NCBI RefSeq assembly: GCF_029227915.1
Contig: NC_079883.1
Coordinates: 6,820,001 to 6,884,000, forward strand
DNA: 64,000 nucleotides
Direction of reading: 5' to 3'
Origin: Hydractinia symbiolongicarpus
Lineage: Eukaryota > Cnidaria > Hydrozoa > Anthoathecata > Hydractiniidae
The first letter of the stretch is position 1. Each line of letters begins with the position of its first letter. A program made the translations under genes and the position numbers. The notes beneath the pieces were generated by a model. That model worked only from the letters and a program-made list of their open reading frames with translations, did not search any database and had not been told where the DNA came from. This document shows positions 36,001 to 46,403 of the stretch, one piece after another.

Positions 36001-36872
36001 GTAAAATATAGAAATCGTTTACACGAAACTGGCGTAAGGCGAAAAATTATCCTTCCATGAGTGAATTTAATAACAATGTAAAATACTGTTGTGAAGTTAA
36101 AATTTTTGCTAGGGTTGATAACATTAATGCAATCGCGGCCTTTTTATTTATTGATTACTTTTTCCATTTTTAGATCAGAAAGTAATCCTATTTGTTTTAA
36201 TGATCAAAATAAAAATTATTTTTAGACCTTTCGTACTTTTCTGCAATGGATTCCAAAATATATTTCCAGACTTTTGTATTGCGATATATGATATAGCTTT
36301 TGACAGGAATTTGTTGGAGCTTAATTTTTCAGAACACAGTTAACATATATGCGCTAAAACGTTTTTTAGGAATTTTGATTTTTTTAAGAATTTACTGACA
36401 AATCGTTTTGCTTTGCATGAAAACAAAATCTTTTAACTTTACTTTTTATGGGTTGCTTCTCTAAAAAAGATAAAGTTACAACCAGGGGCTAACAGAAAAA
36501 TAAAAACATTGTAGGAGTTTTTATAAAAGTGGTATTATTGTCACGTGATATTTAGGCTTCAAACATCCAATAATATGTTGACTTATATTTTACCCAATTA
36601 GGATTTCAAGTCAATGTTACATCGTTTTCACTTAAAGTAGAAACTCAAATTAACAATATTAAACAAAGTTTTTAATCTTTTTATCAATACAAACTACCTT
36701 AGCAGCAAGAAAACTTGACATGAAAAATATACTATCCATACTGATTTCTTGTCTTTGTCGTCTTATGTTGCTTATGCATTCCACCTGTTTTTATACTACG
36801 TAAAAGTCTCAGAAACAAATTTTTACGGTCATTAAATTATCAACTCTGACTTATTAAATTTCAAAACTGCAT
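33062..36872. other. Intergenic region
   Basis: No supported gene. It is AT-rich with homopolymer runs. Short frames (33,686-33,964, 34,862-35,068 and 35,205-35,450) show no domain. A sequence starting 'caacctcgacctcag' near 35,250 and ending 'gacaaggttg' near 35,333 resembles a diverged copy of the 18,853 MITE. Confidence 0.4.
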
Positions 36873-38243
36873 TTATCTGTCCAACAATTTTGTATTTCTT
36901 GTATCAGCAGATAAACAAGAAACTAACAAAGCTGTCAATAATAGCAAAGCACAATAAATAATTGTCATAAGGAAGTATGAATACTCAAAAAGAACTTCGA
37001 TCAAAAATATTGATGCAATCACACCAATTCGAGATGTTCCAAAAAAGAAAGCAACGGCTGTTCCTCGTATTCTCGTAGGATAAAACTCTGCTACATACAC
37101 TAACACTATTTGTGTTGAGGCTAACAAAAGTCCACGCGCTAAAAACATAACAACTATGTTGATTGTCGTCGATATACAGATATATAACAATGGAAAACTT
37201 GCTGCAGCTGGGATAAATAGTACTCGCATCATAACCTTTCTAGATACTCGGTGTAAAAATAAGACGGTTATAAGCACACCAGTCAAATCTCCGAAAGAAA
37301 GTAATACGTTCCACATATAGTCATCGTTAGTTAGTTTGTAACATGTGGAGTTTGACTGTTTGGTAACACTTTTACTAATACAATCAAGTTTACCTGATTG
37401 GATAATTTGCGAGCCCAAAAATACAGCACCAAAGTATCCCATCAAAGCAACGTTTACTATTACCAGCAAAACTAATGTGGATATGATAACATTTGGAGTG
37501 AACAAGTCGAATATATTTCCTCGTTCCTTTATAACTTTTATTTTTACAAGTTCTCCATTTGGGAGCGTTTCTTTATTTTCTCTTGAAATTCTGTGTAATA
37601 ATGCCACAACATCGTTATACCGACCAGCTATGTATAGATATCTAACTGATTCAGGTAACCATGTTGAAAATGCTAGAAATAAAATGGCAGGCGCAGTACA
37701 CAAAATCATGTACCAACGCCATCCCAAATTGTTCATCACCAAATATGCTAAACCGGATGCGAACATTGAGCCAAAGGCGTAACTAAAATTAAATCCGAAT
37801 GCAACACTGCCTCTATATTTTATTGGAATGAATTCAACACCGTAAACTATCACTGTAGCCGGAATACAAACCATGAAAAAACCAACAAATGCACGCATAA
37901 CAAAAAGTGACCATACATTAAATGTTACACCAGAAAGAAGTCCAAAGTACACAACCAATGCTGCGCAGACAACCATAGGCAACTTTCGTCCCATTTTATC
38001 TGCAATCTCGCCCCAGTAAACTCCACCACACAACATGCCTCCAAATACAGCTGAGGAAAGCAACGCTGTTTCTGTGGATGTCAAATTCCATAAACACTTT
38101 ATCCGCGGAGATGCTAATGCAACTAAAGTAAGCTCAACACCATCGGTCAAATACATAATGGACAGTAGTAAAGTAAGCTTGAAGTTAAACATTCCATAAC
38201 CAAACTTTTCTACTGCATCATTGATCGTGTACGTGACGGCCAT
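36873..38243 (-). CDS. SVOP-like major facilitator transporter
   Basis: A 456-residue single-exon frame with about 12 hydrophobic spans. The loop between spans 2 and 3 has GEIADKMGRK (78-87), the MFS signature. Other landmarks are a WLPESVRYL block after span 6 and an RIRGTA stretch near span 10-11 (the R-G repeat of the second half). The loop between spans 7 and 8 is extracellular, carries two Cys and an NST glycosylation site, and is longer than in sugar porters. The opening FGYGMFNFKLTLL followed by TDGVELTLVALASP closely fits the SV2-related protein (SVOP/SVOPL) group of organic-ion-type transporters. The substrate is not predictable. The ATG at 38,243 gives a short cytoplasmic N-terminus typical of the family. 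The frame is intact, which also argues that the broken frames elsewhere in the window are not all sequencing errors. Confidence 0.85.
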   Translation of the reverse strand: MAVTYTINDAVEKFGYGMFNFKLTLLLSIMYLTDGVELTLVALASPRIKCLWNLTSTETALLSSAVFGGMLCGGVYWGEIADKMGRKLPMVVCAALVVYFGLLSGVTFNVWSLFVMRAFVGFFMVCIPATVIVYGVEFIPIKYRGSVAFGFNFSYAFGSMFASGLAYLVMNNLGWRWYMILCTAPAILFLAFSTWLPESVRYLYIAGRYNDVVALLHRISRENKETLPNGELVKIKVIKERGNIFDLFTPNVIISTLVLLVIVNVALMGYFGAVFLGSQIIQSGKLDCISKSVTKQSNSTCYKLTNDDYMWNVLLSFGDLTGVLITVLFLHRVSRKVMMRVLFIPAAASFPLLYICISTTINIVVMFLARGLLLASTQIVLVYVAEFYPTRIRGTAVAFFFGTSRIGVIASIFLIEVLFEYSYFLMTIIYCALLLLTALLVSCLSADTRNTKLLDR

Positions 38244-39984
38244 ATTTTCTCCGGTTGTTAATCGTTTAAAAAAGAATCAACACCAAATACTTTAAGAAGT
38301 TTTAACAATCTAAAATACAAAATTTTCAAAAACTCTATCTAAAAATGATTTTAAAATAGTTATCGCAGCTGTGGCATACCTTCGTTGTACACTCTTAAAT
38401 ACATATGGACGAAACTATTAGCTATAGTCATAAGAAATCGACAATGAACAAGCTAACAACAACTTTAAAAAATATTTTCGAACCTAAGAGTTATAAATCT
38501 GTTAATTAAAAAAATGCAATTTATTCTATAAGTTAGAAGTTGTAAAAATTAGGAAATCAATCTTGTTTAAAATTTATGTTAATACTTTATATCATACATT
38601 GTTTCTATTAACATCTTAAATGGGTTACGAAACGGTTGTTGTTTTTCGACTTTAGTGACTTACACAAAAGCCGAGTTAATGTCGGTGAAAAAGTTTATGA
38701 TCACCGAGGATAAAAACAAAAACTTAAATCAGCTTAAATATTGGGTATCCAAATATACTGAAAATGACAATGATTTATTCAACATAAATACTTACCTTCC
38801 TTTCTACTTAAACTTTCTAACATGCAAACGGGATTATATTTCCTACAATTTTCTACACAGCGTCCATGAACCAGACTATATTCTGTATTTTATAAATCTC
38901 TCGTTTACATTTTTAATTGACTCATGTGACAAAAAAAAGTTGTTCCATCAACTGTAAACAGTATTTCACGCTAACTTAAATTTATCGTCACGGACTTGAA
39001 ACCTCAGGGATTACCAACACTTTAATATAGTTCAGTCACAGGTAATTAACATTGTTATTTTTGTTATATATTTCGCTTTAAATGCTTTAATTAATTGTTT
39101 TTGTCTATTTAATGAAATTGACAACAAACCGTTTTCTGATAGAGTGCACAATAAATTTCAAAAAAGTTTTTGTACGTGGATTCTTTAACGGGTTCAAAAA
39201 ACTCATTAATCTGTGAATGTTTTTACGGCGTAAACACGAGTCTCTAGTATATAAATACTCCGGTTCTGTCTGTCTATCTGTTAAAGGCAAATGCTATTAT
39301 ATAATTTTCTACACAGGCGCTTTACAAAACTTGATTTTGCATTTTGTATTTGCTAGAGCAAATCATGTGACAGGAAATAAAGCAACTTGATTAGCTGAGA
39401 ATTTCATTGTACGCTTATTTAAATTTACCGTAATGAGTTTTAAATCCACTGGGAATGTAAATGCTTGATTAGAAATAAAGGGCTGATTCCACTCCAAAAA
39501 GATTAAGCAGAGAACATTTTGAGCATTCTCAATATATCGACAAGGCAGCTGTTTTTTCAAATACTTCTATCACGTACTCCATGCATGTAAAATTGAGAAA
39601 GTTTACAAAATAAAAAACTATATAAAAATTATGTAACAATAAACGATCTTAAACTAGATAATCCACAAAGATTTTGGAGCCAATAAACTCAAGAAAGGTC
39701 ACAACAGACTATTAACAATAAACAACAAGAAGCCCTGCTCTAAGAATTTCCGCTCGCTACAAAAATATTTGATGACAACTTGCTAATTCGTTGTGTTAAC
39801 GTGTCAAACATTCGAAGAGGTTTGGTGCATGAAGCTCTGAAGATAAAGTACACAAGTGACATTATATCTTGCAACAAACGCAAACAAAACGAAACGTGTC
39901 ATAATAAATTCACATTTTAAAAGAAATTGCTAACAAAAAATACAGCCTATCATTCATGGTTGAAAGTCTTACGATTGAAACGTT
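38244..39984. other. Intergenic region upstream of the transporter
   Basis: The region presumably contains the transporter promoter, although no TATA box is clear. The frame at 38,655-38,957 (+) is 100 codons with an initial MSVKKF stretch and no recognisable domain; it is not called. Nothing else is supported. Confidence 0.35.
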
Positions 39985-40385
39985 TATGGTCTTAAACGGC
40001 ATTTAGTTGACAAAAAATCTAAATTTTGATGTGACCATCATGTTCAGCATACTTTTTTTATTAACTGTGCCAATTTTTGTCGAAAATAAAGTAGTTTTAA
40101 TTTTTGGACAAATTTTGGCCTGAAATGACATTTAGGTGACAAAAAATCAAACTTTTGTATCACCATCATTTTCAGCATACTTTATCTGTTAACTGTGCCA
40201 AATTTGGCCGAAAATGAAGTGGTTTTAATTTTTGGACCAATTGTGGCCTAAAATGGCATTTAGGTGACAAAAATCAAAATGATGATGTCACAATTATGTC
40301 CAGCATACTTTATTTGTTAACTGTGCTACATTTTGTCGAAAACAAATACCAATTTTGGCCTGAAACGTCATTTAAATGACCTCCC
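39985..40385. repeat. Tandem repeat, about 128 bp, three copies
   Basis: The motif 'catttaggtgacaaaaa' followed by 'cagcatacttt' and 'gttaactgtgcca' recurs at about 39,999, 40,129 and 40,257, with a partial fourth start near 40,369. Units differ by point changes and small gaps. No coding content. Confidence 0.75.
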
Positions 40386-40559
40386 AGTACTTAGAGAGTT
40401 TGGGTACGAAGTTTAAATCTGTGAAGTTGCAATTGACCAGGGTTAGTTAGTTAGTCAGTTATACCGATACTATCCTCCTCTCAGAAGAACGTGAAATCCC
40501 AGGGTCGATTTTTTCTCAAAAAATGCTCCGAGAGAGAAAAAACAACGGTTTTAAAGAAT

Positions 40560-40790
40560 TTCCTACGCCTTCAGGCGCGGAAATTCAATGACAAAGATGA
40601 AATTACATTTGAATTTGCTTACCATTTTGACACATCGCAGAACACCTCTCGTGCGACAAACAACTCCAATATATTACGAGTTGTATACGGTTTGCTCTGA
40701 TGACGTAAAACTGGCGATATCGAGTTTGAAAAGTAACAAAATATCTGACCCGATTTATATACTCGCTGAACATTTAAAGTGAACTACTAT
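40560..40790 (+). pseudogene. LINE reverse-transcriptase N-terminal fragment
   Basis: The frame ending at 40,782 reads SDDVKLAISSLKSNKISDPI and then AEHLK before a stop. This matches the block just before the catalytic core of LINE reverse transcriptases (V..AI..LK..KAxGPDxI). The conserved G-P-D is degraded to SDP. It is a short, dead fragment; its relation to the LINE in tubulin B is unknown. Confidence 0.5.
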
Positions 40791-41943
40791 GAACTACTCA
40801 TATCAACAGTAGAAAATTCTTCTTTGTTGCATTTTCGACAAGAAGAAGAATGAGTTCTCGTTACTGAAATTAACTTGTCGGTTTATTCTTACCCGTGAGA
40901 AAAAAGGAACGCGTTTTTTTTGTTTTTTTGTTTTTTTTAGGGGGGGGTATAACTCAATAATACATTCCATAACGAAATCGCCATATTTTTCCTGTTGCTG
41001 ACAATAACAGCTTGTTGCTATAGAAAACAGCTTTGTTATGCATTATAAAGAAAGAATAATACCTTAAAAATTACGTTGGGAATCGTTTAAGATTATTACA
41101 TTGAAATCTCATAAATAGATAGATTGTTATTATAAGTAGCTGGATAATAACTCCTTAAAATATGCTTCGGGTAGTGTGATATGAAACCTATTTAAACTCA
41201 TATTTGACGAATTGGCGGTATAGTCGAGTAACTAGACCGATTCTTTGAAAACAACTAAAATATTGCATTCAGGCAGGATTGAAAAGAAAAGACAGTTATA
41301 AAGGTATAAACAAGAACACTTAACTTTGTGCGTTTACATCGCCATCTTGGTTAGTCGAGCAAGAGTCATGTAATCATACGCACGAAACGAAGAAGGTTGT
41401 GCGGAGTGAATAGTGCAACCCTCCCTACTTTGGATAGAATTCAATCATCTAAACCTACACAATATTTTTGAAAATTAAACTTTGCCTAAGAAGCAGAAAA
41501 CAAAACGACAAAAAGCGAACAGGAGAGACCGGGACCAAGTTTCCCAGGCGATTTTTTTTGCTTACCGTTCAGCATGAAAATAGGATTGATATCTAAGATA
41601 ATTGTCTGGTTGATGTGCTTGCACGACTTCAGTAGCTCAAAGGGAGCTTTAAATTCACTAGAATCCTCCTCCTGGGTAAATAATAAAAAAGTAAAAAAAT
41701 TACAAACAAATGAAAGCGGGTATTAACAATAGCATTAAAAAACATCATAGATTACAATCCAACCCAAATATAAAGGATCGTATAATCCTAAAATTATTAT
41801 TTTTTATCTAAAAAAAACCCAAACATTATACAACCTACAAATCAATTCTATAAAGAAGGCTAGTTTAAAATTCATTGTATTAAAAGCACTACTCAACCTC
41901 GATCCCAGCCCTTGTTGTCCCCTTTAGCATATCTGAAGGCGAG
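40791..41943. other. Host DNA left of the Polinton
   Basis: No supported gene. The last 50 bp start with a MITE end (CAACCTCGATCCCAG at about 41,895) like that at 18,853. The final five bases, GCGAG (41,939-41,943), are repeated directly after the right end of the element. Confidence 0.5.
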
Positions 41944-42260
41944 AGAGATAGGGAAATGCCGATGTTAGTGCAAATCCCTTAGCACTTTACCATTTTACGT
42001 CAAATCATGGATCATACCCGTTAAATCAACGATAGAAGAGTCCATAAAATCCGTTAGCACTTTACCATTTTACGTCAAATCATGGATCATACCCGTTAAA
42101 TCAACGATAGAAGAATTTCTGTCCCCAACCCCCCAATCCCCGCCGTGTCCCCCCCACCCCCCCTGAGCCCCCACCCCCCCAACCCTGCCGTGTCCCCCCT
42201 GTACCATGCTAAGATTCAACTGTGTCTATAATGGCCCCTAGCGTACGTAGTAATACCATC
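41944..42260 (+). repeat. Left terminal inverted repeat (317 bp)
   Basis: This is the inverted copy of 56,509-56,756. It is longer because a block of about 67 bp starting 'ttagcactttacc' is present twice (41,979 and 42,054, period 75 bp). It contains C-rich runs (42,121-42,195). Its inner part is a reversed copy of the last codons of the DNA polymerase gene. Confidence 0.9.
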
Positions 42261-42493
42261 AATGATAATAAAACATAAATTCTCAAATAACAACACGCAA
42301 GCAGTTTTTGTTATATAATTAAACCATCTGTCAATCAAACGCTTATAACAATAGGATTTTACATACCAGAAAGTTGTTTACATAAGAAAAAGTCAAAACG
42401 AAAGTAGCCGTTGCTAAGGATATTTGGTATGTAAGGAATGCATTGTTCTCTATTGTTATTCCGGTTTGATTGACATTTAATTGACGTCATTCT

Positions 42494-43657
42494 TTATCTA
42501 AACAAATACCATATGAAATAACCTGTTGTCATAGCCATCACAAAAGCGATCTTCTCATCTTCGTGTGTAGGAGTTTCATCAGGAGTATCTTTGTGGTAGG
42601 GCACAGTAATATGCTGATCGGTAATATGTTTATCAGGACCGGAGGTCCTAGGCACGGTAATATGTTTATCAGGAATCTTTTTATGTGATTCAGCTGTTTT
42701 TTCAATCACATTTACTTTTCGATTAATCCCAATCGTCAGATCTTCACCCGATATTAAAATCTTGTTGTTGTAACCTAATTTTGAGATTCATGTCACTAGG
42801 TAACATATAAATGCCTTGCCCAACCGAATAATCAACCTTACTTGAAGCGTAGTTTAACGTATCCTGATAACGTTTAATGTCCTCCTGAATATCAACTCTA
42901 CGGTTAACAATGTCTTCAAGGTTGTTCATAAAAACTCTTTGAGCCGTCAAAGCGCTTGAATCATTATCAAGATAGAAGAACGGGCTGAGGCTTGCTAACT
43001 AAGAACAAGATAAGCATACGCCCTAACATTGCTCGAAATCTTTACAAGGCCTGTTTTTGTAAAGCCATTAGATTTTTCCACAATCCATCGTGTCATGGAG
43101 TCGTCTGTGAAATAACTCAAGCCCGGAGTTGGATAGTTTTTACGTCTTTTTTGATATCAGCTGAAAAAGTATTGACCTCTGTATTTCATAGGATTAGAAT
43201 CAACATCATATTCACCACATATTTTTAGAAATTCTTCGTTTGAATAAGGATTGTCATATTGATTAAAACTATCTTCAAAAGGTAGAGGTGTCTGCAAGCG
43301 CTTAATGATTCGTCTAATGTGATAATAGACATGAAAACGATATACCGATCTGATCATAGATCTACCTTCTTTCAGGTGTTCGGAACTGACTCCACTAGCA
43401 CTTGAAGCACACCAAGTGGCAAAATTGAGTTGGGTTTGCCATAATTTAAACTGTTGTTCATTCCAAATTTTCATACGTTGTTCGTTTTGATTCAGTTCGT
43501 AATTGGTAAAAATATTAGGAAAGACAGCAGGAAAAGAGCCTTTTTCGGAGACAATAATGGTCTGTTTGTATAGATCCTTCCCATCCAATATCTGAAGGTC
43601 CAGTCCTCCATTTGGCTTATAGGCCGCATTTGGGTTGTATTTGAAAATGCTCTCCAT
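42494..43657 (-). pseudogene. Element protein with C-terminal membrane anchor, broken
   Basis: Three pieces on the minus strand (43,657-43,157, 42,950-42,744 and 42,709-42,494) look like one gene of about 390 codons. The start is the ATG at 43,657, only 39 bp from the divergent minor-capsid start, so a short bidirectional promoter is likely. Between pieces 1 and 2 the coding text continues (DSMTRWIVEKS, then VRAYAYLVLS) in a changed frame, meets an in-frame TAG near 42,995, and shifts again near 42,965. The C-terminus has a histidine/proline/charged spacer and one hydrophobic span (VMAMTTGYFIWYLF). I remember similar proteins in cnidarian Polinton-like elements, without known function. A virion-associated role is a guess. 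Confidence 0.6.
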
Positions 43658-43695
43658 TCTTTTTGATTTAAATAATTCCACTCTCTAATATAAGA

Positions 43696-44259
43696 ATGTA
43701 TATCACAATAAATGACGTAAATAGTGAAAAGACAATCTATTTGTATCACCCAATCACCAACCCACGTGGTACAAAAGAAGTTGCGATCATGGAGACGTTT
43801 TCGGACAATGTTACATATGAAATCACAGCCCCACTAAAAGTGACCATTGGAAAAGACGAAAAGTTGCTACCGCAAGGAGAATACACCGGCAGGGAGTTGA
43901 ACGCATCTTTAGCGGGTGATGTCACATCCACACCATCAATCAAAGACCCTCGAGTAATCAAAACAAATAAGCTAACCAACATAACAGAACTACATTTCAA
44001 TCTGAATGAATTGGATAATACATTAAATCTTAAAAATGGTAGATATAGCACCACCATACTCACATATAATATATCTGAGTATGGTGATGTTACACATATT
44101 GAGCCCAAAAACCCACAATATAAGAAACTAAAGAATGGTTTCCTTCAATCACTTACTTTGAAAATAACTGATCAAAATGGAGATCTTGTGAAAGATAGTC
44201 TGGGAACAACAGTTGTCCTTCACATAAGAGAGATGATAGACATATACAGTGAGTTTTGA
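43696..44259 (+). CDS. Putative minor capsid (penton-like) protein
   Basis: A 187-residue protein, mostly predicted beta-strand, with no signal or membrane span. It begins MYITINDVNSEK and ends in a strand-rich block (SLTLKITDQNGDLVKD, then VVLHIRE). It lies directly before the major capsid gene, where Polintons usually carry the single-jelly-roll minor capsid gene. The frame is intact. The assignment rests on position and beta-rich composition; I see no diagnostic motif. It starts 39 bp from the divergent gene on the minus strand. Confidence 0.5.
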   Translation: MYITINDVNSEKTIYLYHPITNPRGTKEVAIMETFSDNVTYEITAPLKVTIGKDEKLLPQGEYTGRELNASLAGDVTSTPSIKDPRVIKTNKLTNITELHFNLNELDNTLNLKNGRYSTTILTYNISEYGDVTHIEPKNPQYKKLKNGFLQSLTLKITDQNGDLVKDSLGTTVVLHIREMIDIYSEF

Positions 44260-44346
44260 ATAAAAGGCCATAGGTACGATAAAGTATACACGCTAACTGA
44301 GATAAAAGTAAAAATAAAATAAAAGTAATAACAAACATGGAATAAC

Positions 44347-45568
44347 ATGGAATACGGAAAAAGGTTAAATCCTGAACGTTCTCTTAGAACTGCTCATGGT
44401 GTAAAAGGATCACACCAAAAAGTAATTGTGACACACAATCCAAGTGAGATTGATCAAAACCAGTTGCTTTTGATTAGGTTTCCTAATTTAGGTAGCGATG
44501 ATGTTATTGTTCCAGGTACTTCAAAACTAAGTTTCGACGTTGAACTCGAGTCAAAAGCCGACCCGAAAAGAACATTGGTCTCTAACATTGGAAGAGCGAT
44601 TGTTAAAAAGTTGGCCATCAAGTTTGAGGGTACCGAGATTTTGAGCATTGATGACTTTGATCTTTTAGGATGCTACAGAGATTTATGGCTAACCAAGTAT
44701 GAAAAGAGAAATGCAATCAGACAAGGCATCATATCCAATGATGGGTGTACGGAAAACTGTATGAAATTGAGGGTAAGCGCTTCGGATAAAGACGCATCCG
44801 ATGTCTCAGACAAAGCCATTGCTGATGCATACAAAAACAAGTTCACCATACCACTAGATTTTGAAATGTTAGATAGCACGATTCCATATTATCAAGCTGG
44901 ATTAGGTAATAGGTTATGTTATGAGATCACATTCAATAATTACGACAGGGTTGTATTATCAACTCCAACCAAACCTTCGGGTTCTGCCACGGCACCAGCA
45001 CCCGATGCTAAATACAAAATAACTAACATATCTCACAATATGAGATTGTGACACAACCAACCTTAGCCAGATTTATTTCAAATGAATATGAAAACATGGC
45101 TTTACTATACGACAGGTTTTTGAGACATAGACAACAAACAAACGAGATACCGGTAAGTTCTATAATCCGAAAATTAAAAAGGTATCCGCCATAGTTGAGG
45201 GTAAGCCTAACCAACTTTTTGCTCAAGGTATGCAGCCGTTTGAACATTACAATGAAATTTGTAAGTATTTTGCTGAGGGTAAACCAAAGGATGGCAATGC
45301 CAGCGAAATCAAAAAACATCTGCAATTACATGATGTAAAAGTCTCCGATTACTTAACTAACAAATATGCTCTATGGTTAGATTTCAGAACCATAGATGAA
45401 AACTCCCTGCATGGGACCGGCCGACGGATTGAAAATGCAAGTGAGGGGATCACCCTACAAATTGAAAAGACAGCAGAAACCGCAGGATCCTTAAACGCCT
45501 ATATATATCTAATCATGGACGCTCAACTAAACATTCAAAACGGTGAAATTATGGATGTACTTTATTAA
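44347..45568 (+). pseudogene. Major capsid protein (double jelly roll), broken
   Basis: The N-terminal part (44,347-45,051) and the C-terminal part (about 45,160-45,568) belong to one gene. The C-terminus, with ALWLDFRTIDENSLHGTG, then ASEGITLQIEK and IYLIMDAQLNI, is what I recognise as the major capsid protein of Polinton-like elements. Between them the frame changes at about 45,048 (stop right after NMRL). Coding text then continues in another frame to about 45,153. A second jump follows, and comparison with the family suggests about 40 residues are missing there. The first ATG at 44,337 opens only two codons, so 44,347 is the start. The protein cannot be made intact from this copy. The gene ends 7 bp before the ATPase start, suggesting co-transcription. 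Confidence 0.8.
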
Positions 45569-45574
45569 GATAGA

Positions 45575-46186
45575 ATGGCGAAAAACACACTTTACATGAA
45601 AGAGCCCCACACAGCATTATTCGTTGGTCCTACGGGCTGCGGAAAATCCAAACGTGTTGTAAAATTATTAGAGAATGAATACTTTGATCACTTCGATTTC
45701 ATCTTGATTATACGCCCAACATTAAGATGGAATAAGACATATAGGGACCGAAAATGGTTTTGGAACGACAGCTATGTGATTCTAATTGAGCCGAAAGGTA
45801 TGTTATATGAATGGATTCGAAAGATGACGGATTTCTGTGCCGGATACAAAACCTTATTCCTGATCAACGATATCATCGCAGATGAGAAACTAGACAAAAA
45901 GAGACAGCCATTGCTAGAGTTGGCCATTAGCGGACGACATCAAAACCACACTATGTGGCTACTCACACAATCATACACCGCTATACCAAAAAATTTACGA
46001 AGGCAAGCTAAAATGTTATATGTGTGGTATCCAAAAGACAGACAAGATCTCGCAACTATTCATGAAGAGAATGATGTCATTGAATCACGATCAGAGATCC
46101 AGACGGTTAAGGAAAGGCTAAAAGATGGCAAATACACACATTTAGTCATGAGAATGGAACATCCAAGAACTTACGTGATTTGCTAG
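45575..46186 (+). CDS. Genome-packaging ATPase (FtsK/HerA, A32-like)
   Basis: A 203-residue protein. The Walker A motif is GPTGCGKS (18-25) and the Walker B is TLFLINDI (93-100). A conserved SGRHQNHTMW stretch (119-128) is followed by LLTQSY (129-134), the sensor-like region. In Polintons and related viruses this ATPase pumps the genome into the capsid. It is slightly short for the family but the frame and motifs are complete. It follows the capsid gene by 7 bp. It is followed by an inverted repeat at 46,201-46,221 and then a tandem repeat. Confidence 0.88.
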   Translation: MAKNTLYMKEPHTALFVGPTGCGKSKRVVKLLENEYFDHFDFILIIRPTLRWNKTYRDRKWFWNDSYVILIEPKGMLYEWIRKMTDFCAGYKTLFLINDIIADEKLDKKRQPLLELAISGRHQNHTMWLLTQSYTAIPKNLRRQAKMLYVWYPKDRQDLATIHEENDVIESRSEIQTVKERLKDGKYTHLVMRMEHPRTYVIC

Positions 46187-46200
46187 ATTGGAAGTTTTTG

Positions 46201-46221
46201 TGTTACAAGAGTCTTGTAACA
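46201..46221. terminator. Inverted repeat after the ATPase gene
   Basis: Perfect 10-bp arms TGTTACAAGA and TCTTGTAACA with a 1-bp centre, 15 bp after the ATPase stop. One of several inverted repeats at element gene ends; a 3'-end-forming role is inferred. Confidence 0.45.
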
Positions 46222-46239
46222 AAAGTATAAGAAGAATCT

Positions 46240-46390
46240 AACAGATCTATAGGACTCCTATAGATTTCTTGAAATCTCCTATAAGACTCCTATAGATTTC
46301 TTGAAATCTCCTATAAGACTCCTATAGATTTCTTGAAATCTCCTATAAGACTCCTATAGATTTCTTGAAATCTCCTATAAGACTACTATA
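46240..46390. repeat. 32-bp tandem repeat containing a palindrome
   Basis: A 32-bp unit, starting with 'ctataagactcctatag' and including the palindrome GATTTCTTGAAATC, is present about four times between the ATPase and the next gene, with a partial unit at each side. There are no spacers, so it is not a CRISPR array. It could be a promoter array for the downstream genes or simple slippage. Confidence 0.75.
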
Positions 46391-46403
46391 GGACTGCAAC
46401 AAA

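Noticed and set aside
37345-37782. 145-codon plus-strand frame
   Set aside because: It is antisense to the intact transporter gene and has no domain of its own.
42119-42200. C-rich stretch as an assembly error
   Set aside because: The same tract occurs in mirror orientation in the right terminal repeat, so it is a true part of the element, although exact run lengths may be unreliable.
45150-45165. Splice donor GTAAGT inside the capsid gene
   Set aside because: No acceptor or intron-like sequence follows; coding text resumes within a few bases in another frame, which fits a deletion.
46240-46390. Possible CRISPR-like array
   Set aside because: The units are directly adjacent with no unique spacers and the host is eukaryotic; it is a plain tandem repeat.
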